DNA of 64,000 bases, taken from contig JADLFX010000050.1 in assembly GCA_020849665.1 (NCBI GenBank), forward strand, positions 62,001-126,000, read 5' to 3'. The notes under the pieces were generated by a model, which saw only the letters and a program-made list of their open reading frames with translations, had not been told where the DNA came from and made no database searches. Below are positions 25,615 through 37,603 of the stretch, piece after piece. Positions within the stretch are counted from its first letter, which is position 1. Every line of letters starts with the position of its first letter. The position numbers and the translations under genes are program-made. The stretch comes from Planctomycetota bacterium (GTDB lineage Bacteria; Planctomycetota; UBA1135; UBA2386).

Positions 25615-26309
25615 GCCTCGATCACCCTCGCCCGCCACACCAGATGGGGTCCCTGCTCCCAGGCCTGCGCGACGCCCTCCGCCACCAGCCGCTGCAGCGT
25701 GGCCAGGATCCCGGGCGCCAGCGCGGCGTAGCGGTCGCGCCGGCAGAGCCGGAACCGTTCGGCGAGCGTGCGCCAGAGGAACGCACGCCCCAGAGCACGC
25801 TCCACGCGCACGGGCGCGGCCAGGGAGTGGTGATAGAGCAGCAGCCTGCCCCCGGGACGCAGCCGTCCCGCGGCCTGCTCGATCAGGGCGCAGAGCAGGT
25901 CTGCGCCATCCGCCCCGCCGGCGTAGCGCACGTCGAACGCGCCCGGCGACGGCTTCTGGGGCAGCAGGGCGACCACGAGGTCGGCCTGCACGCCGGCCGG
26001 CAGCGGCTCGAGGAGGGAACCGAGGTGCGGCACGATCCGGTCCAGTCCCTGGGCCGCGGCTGCGGCGCGCAGGAGGTCCAGCGCACCCGGGTCGACGTCG
26101 GTCGCGTGCACCGCACCCGCCCCCCCGCGTGCCGCCAGGAGCGCGAGCACGCCGGTGCCGCATCCGGCCTCGACCACCACCGAGCCGGGCGCGACCCGCA
26201 GGTGCCGTGCCAGGAAGCGCGTGGCCTGGTCGGAGGCGTGCGCCGCATCGTGGTACTCCGTCACCGTGCCGCATGGGAATCGCAGCTGGCGGGTGGCGAA
26301 GGGCGGCAT
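25593..26309 (-). CDS. Class I SAM-dependent methyltransferase
   Basis: A 238-residue Rossmann-fold methyltransferase. Motif I is VVVEAGCGTGVLALLAA (about residues 43-59), followed by the acidic end of beta-2 (ATDVDPGAL) and a post-motif segment ADLVVALLPQKP. It lacks the NPPY of HemK/PrmC enzymes, so the target may be a small molecule rather than a protein amide. It overlaps the deacetylase gene by 22 bases and follows the HDAC-fold gene by 45 bases, so it is co-transcribed with them. Confidence 0.8.
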   Translation of the reverse strand: MPPFATRQLRFPCGTVTEYHDAAHASDQATRFLARHLRVAPGSVVVEAGCGTGVLALLAARGGAGAVHATDVDPGALDLLRAAAAAQGLDRIVPHLGSLLEPLPAGVQADLVVALLPQKPSPGAFDVRYAGGADGADLLCALIEQAAGRLRPGGRLLLYHHSLAAPVRVERALGRAFLWRTLAERFRLCRRDRYAALAPGILATLQRLVAEGVAQAWEQGPHLVWRARVIEACRRSVP

Positions 26310-26354
26310 CCGGGCACTTTCCCGTCGCCGGGTCGGAGGCGCAACCTCGCCGCT

Positions 26355-27299
26355 TCAGGCGCGCTCCGCCGCGGGATCGCGGCCGCGCGCCAGGTCCGAT
26401 CCCACTACCGCCGCGACCGTGGCGCAGTGGATGTCGACGGAGTCCTCGATCCGCCGCGCGTAGCCGCCCGCCAGTGTCACCACCAGCGCGGCGCCCGCGC
26501 GTGCCACCGCGTCCAGCACCGCGTGGTCGCGGGCCAGCAGGCCGGCCTTGGTCAGGGCCAGGCGGCCCAACCGGTCGTCCAGGAACGGATCCGCGCCCGC
26601 GAGGTAGAAGACCAGCTCCGGCCGCGAGCGCTCGAAGGCCAGGGGCAGCGCGCGCTCCAGCTCGGCCAGGAACACCGCGTCCCCGGTACCATCTGGCAGC
26701 TCCACGTCCAGGTCGCTGCGTTGCTTGACGCGCGGGTAGTTGCGCGCGCCGTGCATGGAGAAGGTGAACACGGTGTCGTCCCCCGCGGTCATCGTCGCGG
26801 TGCCGTCGCCCTGGTGCACGTCGAGGTCCACGACCAGGATCCGCCGCACACCGCGCTCGCGCTGCACGACGCGCGCCGCGACCACGACGTCGTGGAACAC
26901 GCAGTAGCCGGCCCCGCCGTCGGCGAACGCATGGTGCGTGCCCCCGCCCAGATGCACGGCCACGCCCCGGTCGAGCGCCACCCGCGCCGCCGCCACGGTG
27001 GCGCCCGTGGAACGCAGCGAGCGCTCGACCATCTCCGGCGACCACGGGAACCCGATGCGCTGGATCTCGGCGGCGCGCAACGTGCCGGCGCGCACGCGGG
27101 CGACGTAGTCCGGGTCGTGCGCGAGCCGGAGTTCCTCGTCGCGGACCGCCGGCGCCACCTGCACGGCCACCCGTCCGCCCAGCTCCGCGATCACGCGGTC
27201 CACCAGGAGGCGGTACTTGTGCGCCGGGAACGGATGCCCCGCGGGCAGCGGCAGCGGGAAGTCGGCGGTGTGGAACACCGGGCAGGGTACGCCGCTCAT
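26355..27299 (-). CDS. Histone-deacetylase/AcuC-fold amidohydrolase
   Basis: A 314-residue member of the arginase/HDAC superfamily. Signatures are HPFPAHKYRLL near the start, GGGTHHAF, DLDVHQGDGTA (Zn ligands and the catalytic dyad region), TFSMHGARNYP and LAGADPF with a further Zn-ligand Asp. The C-terminal LAGGYA loop is present. Bacterial members remove acetyl groups from acetylpolyamines, lysines or other amides. The gene overlaps the end of GH127 by ATGA. With the YdjC gene it is the second potential deacetylase of the operon, so a dedicated small-molecule substrate is plausible (inference). Confidence 0.85.
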   Translation of the reverse strand: MSGVPCPVFHTADFPLPLPAGHPFPAHKYRLLVDRVIAELGGRVAVQVAPAVRDEELRLAHDPDYVARVRAGTLRAAEIQRIGFPWSPEMVERSLRSTGATVAAARVALDRGVAVHLGGGTHHAFADGGAGYCVFHDVVVAARVVQRERGVRRILVVDLDVHQGDGTATMTAGDDTVFTFSMHGARNYPRVKQRSDLDVELPDGTGDAVFLAELERALPLAFERSRPELVFYLAGADPFLDDRLGRLALTKAGLLARDHAVLDAVARAGAALVVTLAGGYARRIEDSVDIHCATVAAVVGSDLARGRDPAAERA

Positions 27300-29752
27300 C
27301 GCACCGCCCACTCCAGCGCTCCCCCCGAGAACCCGTCCTGGAGACGCACTTCCAGGCGCAGACCGCGCGTGGTCACCGGCGCGAAGCGGACCGTGTGCAG
27401 CGCGTCCGCGCCGACGCCGTAGGCATCCTGCGCCTCGACCGGACGCCACGTGTCCCCGTCCAGCCACAGGATCCGCCAGGCCGCGGGCACGCGGCAGCCG
27501 CCCCCGCGCCGGCCGTCGTCGAACCAGTAGACGTCGGTCGCGGTCAGGCGGCGCGGCGTGGCGAAGCGGTACTGCACCCACTCCACGCTGCCCTTGCGGG
27601 GCCACCAGGTGAAGCGCGGGATGGAGTGGTCGTCGGAGTCCTTCGGCAGCACGCCGTCGCGCAGCGCCTCGGGATCGTCGTGCACGTGGCTGGCCTCCGG
27701 CGGCTCCGGCGGCAGGGTCCACGCGTGGCCGTGCTCGGCATCGCCCGCGCGCGGGAACGCCGCGATCCGCAGGCGTGCCGCGCCCATGGGGATCAGCTCG
27801 ATCTCCTCCGCGGGCGCCTTGGTGCGCACCGGGCTCGGTTGGAGCGTGCCGGCCAGCCCGTACCGCAGCTGCCACTCCGGCACACGCCGCCCCCGGGCCG
27901 AGATCCGCAGCGGCACGGCGGAGCCGGTCCACGGCTGGGCCGTCTCCTGGAGCGCCGGGCCGGCGCGCACCTCCAGCGCCGCCGCCGGGTCCTTCGGGTC
28001 GACGACCAACGCGTAGTTCCAGGGCGTGTCCGGCAGGACCTCCTGCAGCGGCCACGCATCGCTGCCCCCGGCACGCCGCCACGACTCCCGGATCGCGAGG
28101 CTGAAGGTGAGCGGGCCGTACTCCACCGACACGCTCTCGTGGTTGGCGGGCCAGGTCCGCAGGCGCACCCGGCGCGGGAGCGTCACGTCCAGCGTGTCGC
28201 CCCACCGCCACGTGCGCGCCACCCGCAGGAAGCGCCCGCGGGAGTCGCCCGGCGCGGAACCGACCGCGAGTTCGTGCACCTGTGCAGGACCAGAGACCGG
28301 CTCGACCGCGGCGCGCACCACCCCCTCGCACCACTCCGGCACGCGCACCAGGAGCGCCATCTCCACCGGGGTCTCGCACGCCATCGTGTAGCGCAGGCGG
28401 TCCGTGAACGGGTATGCGGTGGCCGCCACCACTCCCACCCGCTGCCCGCCGGGAGCCGTGGTCTCGACCTGGCTCGGTCCGTGCTGCAGCGCCGCGAGGC
28501 CGTCGACCGTCCGCGCCCACATCCCCTGGACGTAGCTGGGCCAGCCCAGGAACGCGTTGTGCTGGCAGCAGCGGTAGCGTTCGTCCGCGGCGTAGGCCAG
28601 CATGCAGCCGCCGTTCTGCAGGCCCGGCGCGTGGTTCTCGACGTCCAGGCACACCATGTTGGGCGCGGTGAGGTAGTGCAGCCCGCGGCCATCGGGGGTG
28701 AACGCCGCGGGCAGGGAGTTGAACGCCACGTCCTCGGCCCGTCCGGCCCAACGCAGGTCGCCGCTCAGCTCGGTGAGCAGGCGGAACGAGTACAGGAACT
28801 CGGCCATCGTGCACGTCTCGGCCGCCTGGCGCGGGTCGCCGTACCCGGGCCGCGCGTTCTCGTCCGCGCCGAACATCCCGCCCGGCACCTGACCGAAGCG
28901 CGCCATCGCCTCGTCGTAGACCCGATGCGTGGCCGCGAGGTGCGCGGGATCGCCGCTCTGCCGCCAGAACTGCGCCGGCCCGCGGAAGCCCTGGGCGAGG
29001 TTCACGCCGTGCCAGTCCGCGACCCCCTGGCTCCACGGCGCCGTGCGCGCGTGGATCCGTGCGCCGAGTTCGAGCAGCCAGCGCCGCTCCTCCGCAGGAC
29101 CGCCGAGGCGCGGGTGGAGCCAGTGCACGACGAGGAGCAGGTCGGCGCCGCGTACCTTCTGCCACGAGCCTGGCAGGAGCTGCGCGTCGGGCCGCGCCGC
29201 CACCCAGCGCAGGAAACGCGCCAGCGCCGGCACCACGCGCGGGTCCGCGGTGGCCTCGTGCCACGCCATCGCCGCCTGCAGCATCACCATGTTGGGCCAC
29301 AGGTCGTTGGCCGCGCGATTCGCCTCGGGCCCGAGCCAGCCGTCGTCGCGCTGGCCGGCGAGGAAGGCCCCGATCCAGACCTCCGCCTCGGCGCGCAGGG
29401 CCGCATCGTCGAGCTGCACCGCCAGCAGCACGAGGCCGCGCACCCAGTACGGCACTTCCTCCCAGTGGCGGGTGCCCTTGCCCTCGCGGTCCAGCCACGC
29501 ATTGCCGTCCTTGCGCACGAACGAGCTCACCTCCGGCAGCCTGCCCGCCATGCCCCGCGCGAGGAGCTCCTGCTGGACCCGCAGCCAGCCGCGCGGCCGC
29601 ACCGCCCCATGCGGCAACGCCGCCAGGGCCGGGGCGGCGAGCGCGCCGGGCACGGCGTGCGCGGCCGGCGGCCCGACCAGCGTGATCCTGGCTTCCTGAG
29701 CCACGAGGGAAGCCGCCAGCAGACCGGCCACGCAGACATCCAGGGGGCGCAT
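27296..29752 (-). CDS. Secreted GH127-type glycoside hydrolase (beta-L-arabinofuranosidase-like)
   Basis: An 818-residue protein with a signal peptide ending near residue 19 (LLAASLVAQ). The alpha/alpha barrel carries the GH127 Zn-Cys site: E312 and C314 in AETCTMAEF and the pair C395-C396 in YRCCQHNAFLGWPSY. In the characterised family member HypBA1 the same E-x-C and C-C residues bind Zn and one Cys is the nucleophile. A beta domain follows (about 440-640), then a discoidin-like C-terminal domain (VQYRFATPRRLTATDVYW). It heads the six-gene minus-strand operon; its stop overlaps the HDAC-fold gene by ATGA. The sugar released is not proven to be arabinose. Confidence 0.88.
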   Translation of the reverse strand: MRPLDVCVAGLLAASLVAQEARITLVGPPAAHAVPGALAAPALAALPHGAVRPRGWLRVQQELLARGMAGRLPEVSSFVRKDGNAWLDREGKGTRHWEEVPYWVRGLVLLAVQLDDAALRAEAEVWIGAFLAGQRDDGWLGPEANRAANDLWPNMVMLQAAMAWHEATADPRVVPALARFLRWVAARPDAQLLPGSWQKVRGADLLLVVHWLHPRLGGPAEERRWLLELGARIHARTAPWSQGVADWHGVNLAQGFRGPAQFWRQSGDPAHLAATHRVYDEAMARFGQVPGGMFGADENARPGYGDPRQAAETCTMAEFLYSFRLLTELSGDLRWAGRAEDVAFNSLPAAFTPDGRGLHYLTAPNMVCLDVENHAPGLQNGGCMLAYAADERYRCCQHNAFLGWPSYVQGMWARTVDGLAALQHGPSQVETTAPGGQRVGVVAATAYPFTDRLRYTMACETPVEMALLVRVPEWCEGVVRAAVEPVSGPAQVHELAVGSAPGDSRGRFLRVARTWRWGDTLDVTLPRRVRLRTWPANHESVSVEYGPLTFSLAIRESWRRAGGSDAWPLQEVLPDTPWNYALVVDPKDPAAALEVRAGPALQETAQPWTGSAVPLRISARGRRVPEWQLRYGLAGTLQPSPVRTKAPAEEIELIPMGAARLRIAAFPRAGDAEHGHAWTLPPEPPEASHVHDDPEALRDGVLPKDSDDHSIPRFTWWPRKGSVEWVQYRFATPRRLTATDVYWFDDGRRGGGCRVPAAWRILWLDGDTWRPVEAQDAYGVGADALHTVRFAPVTTRGLRLEVRLQDGFSGGALEWAVR

Positions 29753-29851
29753 CGCCGCGGCACTCCTACGCCGGCCACCGTTCCGGCGCCAGAGGGGCGC
29801 GCGCCGCTACCATGCCGGCCGACGCAACGCCCGCCGTCCCCGCACACGCCC

Positions 29852-31513
29852 ATGCGCAGCGCCCTCGCCCTGTTCCTCGTCGCCGCCGTTCCCCAGGATC
29901 CGGTACCGGCGCTGCGCGGCGCGGTGCGGGGCGGGGACACGAACGCCCCGGTCGTGGTCCGCGTGCTCCGCCCCCGCATCGGCGCAGGGGGCAGGCCCCT
30001 GCCCTTCGCGGCGGAGCAGGTCTACGCGCCACACGGCGTGCGGGACCTGCGCCTGGATCGGCCGGGCGAGTTCCAGTTCCAGGATCTCGAACCCGGAGCC
30101 TACGGCGTGATCGCCTTCCAGGACCGCGACGGCGACGGCGCCCTCGGCTTCGATCCGCCCGAGCCCTTCGGCTGGGCCGCCGCCGAGCCGGGTGGTCCGG
30201 TCGCGGTGCTGGCGGTGCAGCGCGGCACCGCGACGGCCGTCACGATCGACCTGCGCACCCCCACGCCGCCGCCGCGCGACCCCGTGCATGCAGGCGCCGC
30301 CACGCTCACCCGGATGCGGGGCATCCCCGTCCTCCAGCTGCGGGGCACGCGCGCGGAGCGGGGCCATGCGCACGGCCGGCTCCTGGCGCGGCAGATCCTC
30401 GACTTCTTCGAGTTCTTCGTGATCGAGGAGATGGAGGAGTCGGCGGCACGCTACGAACGGGAATGGGTGCCGTTCCTGGAGTCGCGCTTCCGGGAGATCC
30501 CGGCGTACCGCGCCGAGCTGGATGCCGTGCTGCAAGGGATGCGCGCGTCGGGCGTGGACCTGCGCGTGCCCTGCCTGGGTCGCGAATTCCGGCGCGTCGA
30601 CCTGGAGGCGATCAACGCCTACGTCGAGAAGCGTGCCCGGTCGGCCGCGGCCTGCTCGCAGTTCGCGTTCTGGGGGCCGCGCACCGAGGGCGGGACCCTG
30701 GCCGGCCAGCTCGTCGTCGGCCGGAACATGGACGCGGAGATCGACCTGCGCAAGGTCACCGTGAGCCACTTCCTGCTGATCGCCAGCGATCCTGCGGAAC
30801 CAGGGCTCCGCCGCCACGTGTCCTGCATGTGGCCGGGCTTCGTCGGGACCCTGAGCGGGGTGAACGAAGACGGCCTCTACGCGATGGAGAACGCGGGCCA
30901 GACGCGGCCCGGGCCCGTGGTCGGCGGCCTCGTGCCGGTGTCGTGGGTGATGCGCCACGCGCTCGAGACGCTCGGCGGCGACACCACGCCCGCGGCCGTG
31001 CGCGGCGCCATCGAGGCGTTCCGCAGCGACGGTGGCGGCGGCGTCGCCCCGGGCGGCTCGATCGTGTGGGCGATGCCGTTCCGCGGCCAGCAGGCACCGG
31101 CATTCGTGTACGAGGGCGACCGGTTCGGCGGGGCGTTGCGCCTGCCCACGGAAGGCGCACCGCGCGACCCGCATGCGCTCCTGGCCACCAACCACTTCCT
31201 CGTCTACGGCGCCGATCCCACGCGCCCGGGCACGGTGTTCGGCAAGGAACCGGCGTTCTCGTCGCGCTGGCGCTTCGAGACCGGCGTGCAGCAGATGCAG
31301 GCCCTGGCGCGCCTGCGCCGCCCGGTGGACGTGGCAACGGTGCAGGGGCTGCTGCGCTCGGTCTGTCACGGCACCACCGAGCACGCGCTCGTGTTCCTGC
31401 CCGAGTCCCGCCGGCTCTTCGTGGCGGTCGACGACCTCGCCGCCGACGCATGGGACGCGCCGTGGCATCCCTGGGCGGAGTTCACGCTCGCCGAGCTCTT
31501 CGCGCGGCCCTAG
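29852..31513 (+). CDS. DUF2141 domain fused to C45/acyltransferase-like Ntn hydrolase
   Basis: A 553-residue exported protein (signal-like MRSALALFLVAAV). Residues about 20-110 are a DUF2141-type beta domain ending in FQDRDGDGALGFDPPEPFGW, a calcium-loop-like Asp pattern. Residues about 150-553 resemble peptidase C45/acyl-CoA:6-APA acyltransferase Ntn hydrolases: RGHAHGRLLARQI, then AACSQFAFWG, where Cys268 would become the N-terminal nucleophile after self-cleavage, and GQLVVGRNMDAEI. The family cleaves or makes amide bonds. The ATG at 29852 is 100 bases from the divergent GH127 start. The stop overlaps the DUF1579 gene at CTAG. The substrate is unknown. Confidence 0.75.
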   Translation: MRSALALFLVAAVPQDPVPALRGAVRGGDTNAPVVVRVLRPRIGAGGRPLPFAAEQVYAPHGVRDLRLDRPGEFQFQDLEPGAYGVIAFQDRDGDGALGFDPPEPFGWAAAEPGGPVAVLAVQRGTATAVTIDLRTPTPPPRDPVHAGAATLTRMRGIPVLQLRGTRAERGHAHGRLLARQILDFFEFFVIEEMEESAARYEREWVPFLESRFREIPAYRAELDAVLQGMRASGVDLRVPCLGREFRRVDLEAINAYVEKRARSAAACSQFAFWGPRTEGGTLAGQLVVGRNMDAEIDLRKVTVSHFLLIASDPAEPGLRRHVSCMWPGFVGTLSGVNEDGLYAMENAGQTRPGPVVGGLVPVSWVMRHALETLGGDTTPAAVRGAIEAFRSDGGGGVAPGGSIVWAMPFRGQQAPAFVYEGDRFGGALRLPTEGAPRDPHALLATNHFLVYGADPTRPGTVFGKEPAFSSRWRFETGVQQMQALARLRRPVDVATVQGLLRSVCHGTTEHALVFLPESRRLFVAVDDLAADAWDAPWHPWAEFTLAELFARP

Positions 31514-32034
31514 CCAGGCACGCGCACGTAGCGGATCTCGATTGCCCTGGCGGCGATGCCGCCCGGTGTCACGTTCCAATGCGTGATCGCCAGCCGATCG
31601 TCGCCCTCCAGCTCGAGGCCGATGCGCCAGCCCCAGCGCGGTCCCCCGGTCGGATCGGCATAGCTGCCCGCGACCTCGAAGCCGCTGCCCACCTCCGGAT
31701 CCGGCCTGCCCTCCAGGAGCATCACGCCGGTGCCCATGTGGAATTCGTCGACCCAGGACGTGACGAAGCGCCGGGCCTGCAGATCGAACCCGTGGAGCGC
31801 CACGCCATGGAGCGGGGCACCCTTCAGGCAGGTCTCGTACTCGTGCTGGACGAAGCGGGCGCCCAGCACGGCGCGGCACTCCCCGCGGATCGGGCTGTCG
31901 TCGGCCAACGCATCCGGTTCGAACCAGGTCCGCACCCGGCCCTCCCACCTCCCCACCAGCCGGTGCAGGAGGTGGTGCGGCCCGCCCGCGGCGAGCGACG
32001 AGTGCAGTGCGGCGTCGTGCATGACGCCGGCCAA
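31510..32034 (-). CDS. DUF1579 family protein
   Basis: A 174-residue soluble protein with the DUF1579 pattern: HLLHRLVGRWEGRVRTWFEP, an inner strand ARFVQHEYE, GFDLQARRFVTSWVDEF and GWRIGLELEGDDRLAITHW. The fold is a small lipocalin-like beta barrel; no activity is established for the family. The start could be 32034 or the ATG four codons later. Its stop shares CTAG with the convergent C45 gene. Confidence 0.75.
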   Translation of the reverse strand: MAGVMHDAALHSSLAAGGPHHLLHRLVGRWEGRVRTWFEPDALADDSPIRGECRAVLGARFVQHEYETCLKGAPLHGVALHGFDLQARRFVTSWVDEFHMGTGVMLLEGRPDPEVGSGFEVAGSYADPTGGPRWGWRIGLELEGDDRLAITHWNVTPGGIAARAIEIRYVRVPG

Positions 32035-32083
32035 GCGTAGCGCCCCGCCGGGCCGGGCCGCAGCACCGCCTCCACCGCGCCAG

Positions 32084-33673
32084 CTACTCGGGGTCGCCTG
32101 GCACGTTGAAGAGCACCGAGAGCTTGATGCTGCCGTGGCCGAAGAGCGGGAAGCCGGGCGTGCTGGGGACGGCGGGGTCCAGGTTGGAGGCCGTGTCCGG
32201 GGGGCCGAAGATCACCAGCGAGTTCAGGAACGCGAGCACCGCCTCCTGTTCGAACGCCGAACTGCGCTCGAAGATGCGCCGGGAACGTTCCGCCTCGCCA
32301 CCGTGACGGAGGATCACTTCGCGCAGGTTGATGCTGCGCCCATCGTGCCCGTAGGGCGCGGTCGAGCCCACGCCCCAGAGGGGCTCGGTCATGAACTCGC
32401 GCTGCACCGTCCCGTCGAAGTTGCGCTCGTGGAACGCAGGACCCAGGTCGTGGCGCTTGAAGTCGGCGAACACGTTGCGCACCACGAAACGGCCGCCCGC
32501 GGGCACCTTGCGCGGCGCGTAGCCCGAGCCGTCGGGCACCTCCACGAAGAGCGGCGTCGCGGTGGCGAAGAGGCCGTTGATGCCCTGCTGCTGGGGATCG
32601 TGACGGGTCTCCACGTCGGCGACGCGACGGTCCCGCTCGATCACGAGGTCCGGCACGTGGCACTTGGTGCACCCCATGCGCTCCATCGCCTGCCGGCCGA
32701 GGTTCTCGACCCAGCCCTGGCGGTAGGTTCCGGGCTTGAAGTAGTTCAACAGGTAGAACTCCATGTGGTCGACCACGCTGGCGGGATACTCGTTGACGAC
32801 GCCATCGCGGTCCGGGTCGTCCGTCTCGCCGTGGGCCACCGGCGCCTCGATCCGGTCCTGCGACCCGGTGAGCCGCATGCCCGAGGGCGTCACGACGTCG
32901 GCACCGCGGGACGCGGCCAGGAGCAGAGGATCGACCGCCTCGAGGCCCATCTCGGCGTTCAGGGCACCGACCAGGAACTCGCGGATCGAGATCGTGCCGC
33001 CCTGGGCGAAGAAGGGGCGGACGCGCAGGTCGGCATCGACGCCTTCCACGCGGCTGGTGTCGACGCTGCCGTCCGGACCGGCGCTGATCCACCCGTACTC
33101 GATTCCCTTGCTGCGCAGGGGCAGGGAGAGCCTCTTGTTCTGCGCCCGCGCGAGGTTCACGGCGGCGGTGCGGATCGCACGCAGGTCCTGGGTGATCTCG
33201 TCGGCGAGCATCTCGACCAGGCCAAGACCGAAGAGGTGCGGCGCGTCCCGGCTGTCCGGGCGCGTGAACACGTCGCCGCCGAAGCCGGCCGCACCGCGCG
33301 GCCGCCCATGGCAGCTCGCGCAGCTGTCGGCGAGGCCTGCGCCGATCGATGCGTCGTTGGCGATCGAACCCACCCCGTCGAGGGTGCGCGGCCCGAGGCC
33401 CTGGGCGAGCGTGAACTTGCGCTGGAAGAGCTGCCGCCCGCGCGCAATCGAGCGGAACGGATCGCGCTGGATCAGGAACAGCGACGACCCGGGAGTGAAG
33501 GCATCGCCCTGCCCGGGTCCGATCTGTTCGGCGAACGACTTGGCGATGCCCGCACGGGCCGGGTTCGGGGTCTGGGTCAGGTCCGTCTCCTGGGCGCGTA
33601 CCGGCCACAGGAAGGCGAGCATGCTGCCGGCGAGCAGGACACCGGGGCGAAGACGCAAGAGGAGGTGGTTCAT
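32084..33673 (-). CDS. Di-haem (DUF1111/thiol oxidoreductase-like) c-type cytochrome
   Basis: A 529-residue exported protein (signal peptide to about residue 27, LAFLWPVRAQ) with two haem c motifs, CASCH at 118-122 and CTKCH at 336-340. The spacing and surrounding sequence (RGRQLFQRKFTLAQGLGP, YGHDGRSINLREVILRHGGEA) match the di-haem oxidoreductase family related to MauG and bacterial cytochrome c peroxidases. It would work in the periplasm, passing electrons to or from an unknown partner. It is divergent from the ECF sigma gene with a 136-base gap and has no same-strand partner close by. Confidence 0.87.
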   Translation of the reverse strand: MNHLLLRLRPGVLLAGSMLAFLWPVRAQETDLTQTPNPARAGIAKSFAEQIGPGQGDAFTPGSSLFLIQRDPFRSIARGRQLFQRKFTLAQGLGPRTLDGVGSIANDASIGAGLADSCASCHGRPRGAAGFGGDVFTRPDSRDAPHLFGLGLVEMLADEITQDLRAIRTAAVNLARAQNKRLSLPLRSKGIEYGWISAGPDGSVDTSRVEGVDADLRVRPFFAQGGTISIREFLVGALNAEMGLEAVDPLLLAASRGADVVTPSGMRLTGSQDRIEAPVAHGETDDPDRDGVVNEYPASVVDHMEFYLLNYFKPGTYRQGWVENLGRQAMERMGCTKCHVPDLVIERDRRVADVETRHDPQQQGINGLFATATPLFVEVPDGSGYAPRKVPAGGRFVVRNVFADFKRHDLGPAFHERNFDGTVQREFMTEPLWGVGSTAPYGHDGRSINLREVILRHGGEAERSRRIFERSSAFEQEAVLAFLNSLVIFGPPDTASNLDPAVPSTPGFPLFGHGSIKLSVLFNVPGDPE

Positions 33674-33809
33674 GGCAAGGACGAGGACCGGGGAATCGGC
33701 CTGGCGGCGGCCGGACCCCGTGTCCGGCCTCGGCCGGCGAGAGGAATGCAGACCCCCACGGGCGCGTGACGGTGAATCCGGACGGATTCCGCGGGGGTAT
33801 CCTCCGCCC

Positions 33810-34415
33810 GTGCCCCCACCCGACCGGGATCAGCTCTACGAGCGCGCCTCGCAGGGCGACGCGCCGTCCCTCGACCGGCTCCTGGAGCACTACCTGCCCC
33901 AGCTGCACGCGTTCGTCCGCCTGCGGCTGGGCGCCTGGGTGCGCTGCCGCGAATCGAGCATGGACGTCGTGCAGTCGGTCTGCCGGCAGCTCCTGGCCGC
34001 GCGGGACGGCTTCGACTTCCGCGGCGAGGAGCTGTTCCGCGCCTGGCTCTTCACCTCGGCGCTGAACAAGATCCGGGAGAAGCACCGCCACCACCAGCTC
34101 GCGATCCGCGATGTGGCACGAGAGGACCCCGAGGCAGGCACCCAGGCGCTGCTCCAGGCGGCCCAGCAGATCACGCCAAGCCAGGAGGCCGCGGCCCGTG
34201 AGGTGGCCTCGGTCCTGGACGGCGCGCTCGCGGCGATGAGCGAGGATCACCGCGAGGTGATCACGCTGGCACGGGTGGCGGGCCTGCCGCACCGGGCCAT
34301 CGCGGAGGTCCTCGGCCGCAGCGAGGAGGCGGTGCGGCAGCTCCTCGCGCGCGCGCTCCTGCGGCTGTACGCGGAACTGCGGGCGCGCGGCGTGCGCCTC
34401 GAGCCGGAGACCTGA
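33810..34415 (+). CDS. ECF-type RNA polymerase sigma factor
   Basis: A 201-residue protein with sigma region 2 (LEHYLPQLHAFVRLRL ... RESSMDVVQSVCRQLL ... GEELFRAWLFTSALNKI) and region 4 with helix-turn-helix (VITLARVAGLPHRAIAEVLG, EEAVRQLLARALLRLY). The GTG at 33810 is the only start that keeps region 2 complete; no strong ribosome binding site is seen. It faces the kinase-FGE gene tail to tail, 3 bases apart. Planctomycetes often keep ECF sigma factors beside such kinases, so they may act in one signalling route (inference). No anti-sigma factor is adjacent. Confidence 0.85.
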   Translation: MPPPDRDQLYERASQGDAPSLDRLLEHYLPQLHAFVRLRLGAWVRCRESSMDVVQSVCRQLLAARDGFDFRGEELFRAWLFTSALNKIREKHRHHQLAIRDVAREDPEAGTQALLQAAQQITPSQEAAAREVASVLDGALAAMSEDHREVITLARVAGLPHRAIAEVLGRSEEAVRQLLARALLRLYAELRARGVRLEPET

Positions 34416-34418
34416 ACC

Positions 34419-37235
<2,817 letters not shown>

Positions 37236-37603
37236 GCGTTCCGCGACCCTCCTGTGCCGCGGCCTGCGATTCGCTACACGCGGGCCCGCGAGCGGCGGAA
37301 CCCGCGGGGACCTTCGCCGGTGCCGGGGGGCGAGTCAACCGGAGCGGTGTCCCGCCGGGAGTGGCCCGATCCGGACTCCCTGCCGTGCCGGGCCCGCTGC
37401 TGCCCGCGCGGCGGGGCGCGGGACGGCCTGCAGGAACCTCCCCGAGAGGTGGTTTCGGCCCGGGGGCGCGGCGGGCCGGCCGCGGGCCCGCGGAACCGGG
37501 GAGCGTCCCCCGGCGCACCTGCGCACCGGCCCGGGCACTTCGCGGCCGAGGCTGCGCCGGCGCCGGGCGTGACGCCGACCGCACCTGCGAGGCGTCCCGA
37601 GGA
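37236..37603. other. Intergenic region without a supported gene
   Basis: These 368 bases lie between the kinase start and the end of the lipoprotein gene. Open frames here are Arg/Pro/Gly-rich without coding-like base use. The only structure noted is a 7-base inverted repeat, GCGGGCC at 37471-37477 and GGCCCGC at 37485-37491, without a T-tract. The kinase promoter must lie in this stretch, but no clear -35/-10 was found. Confidence 0.6.
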
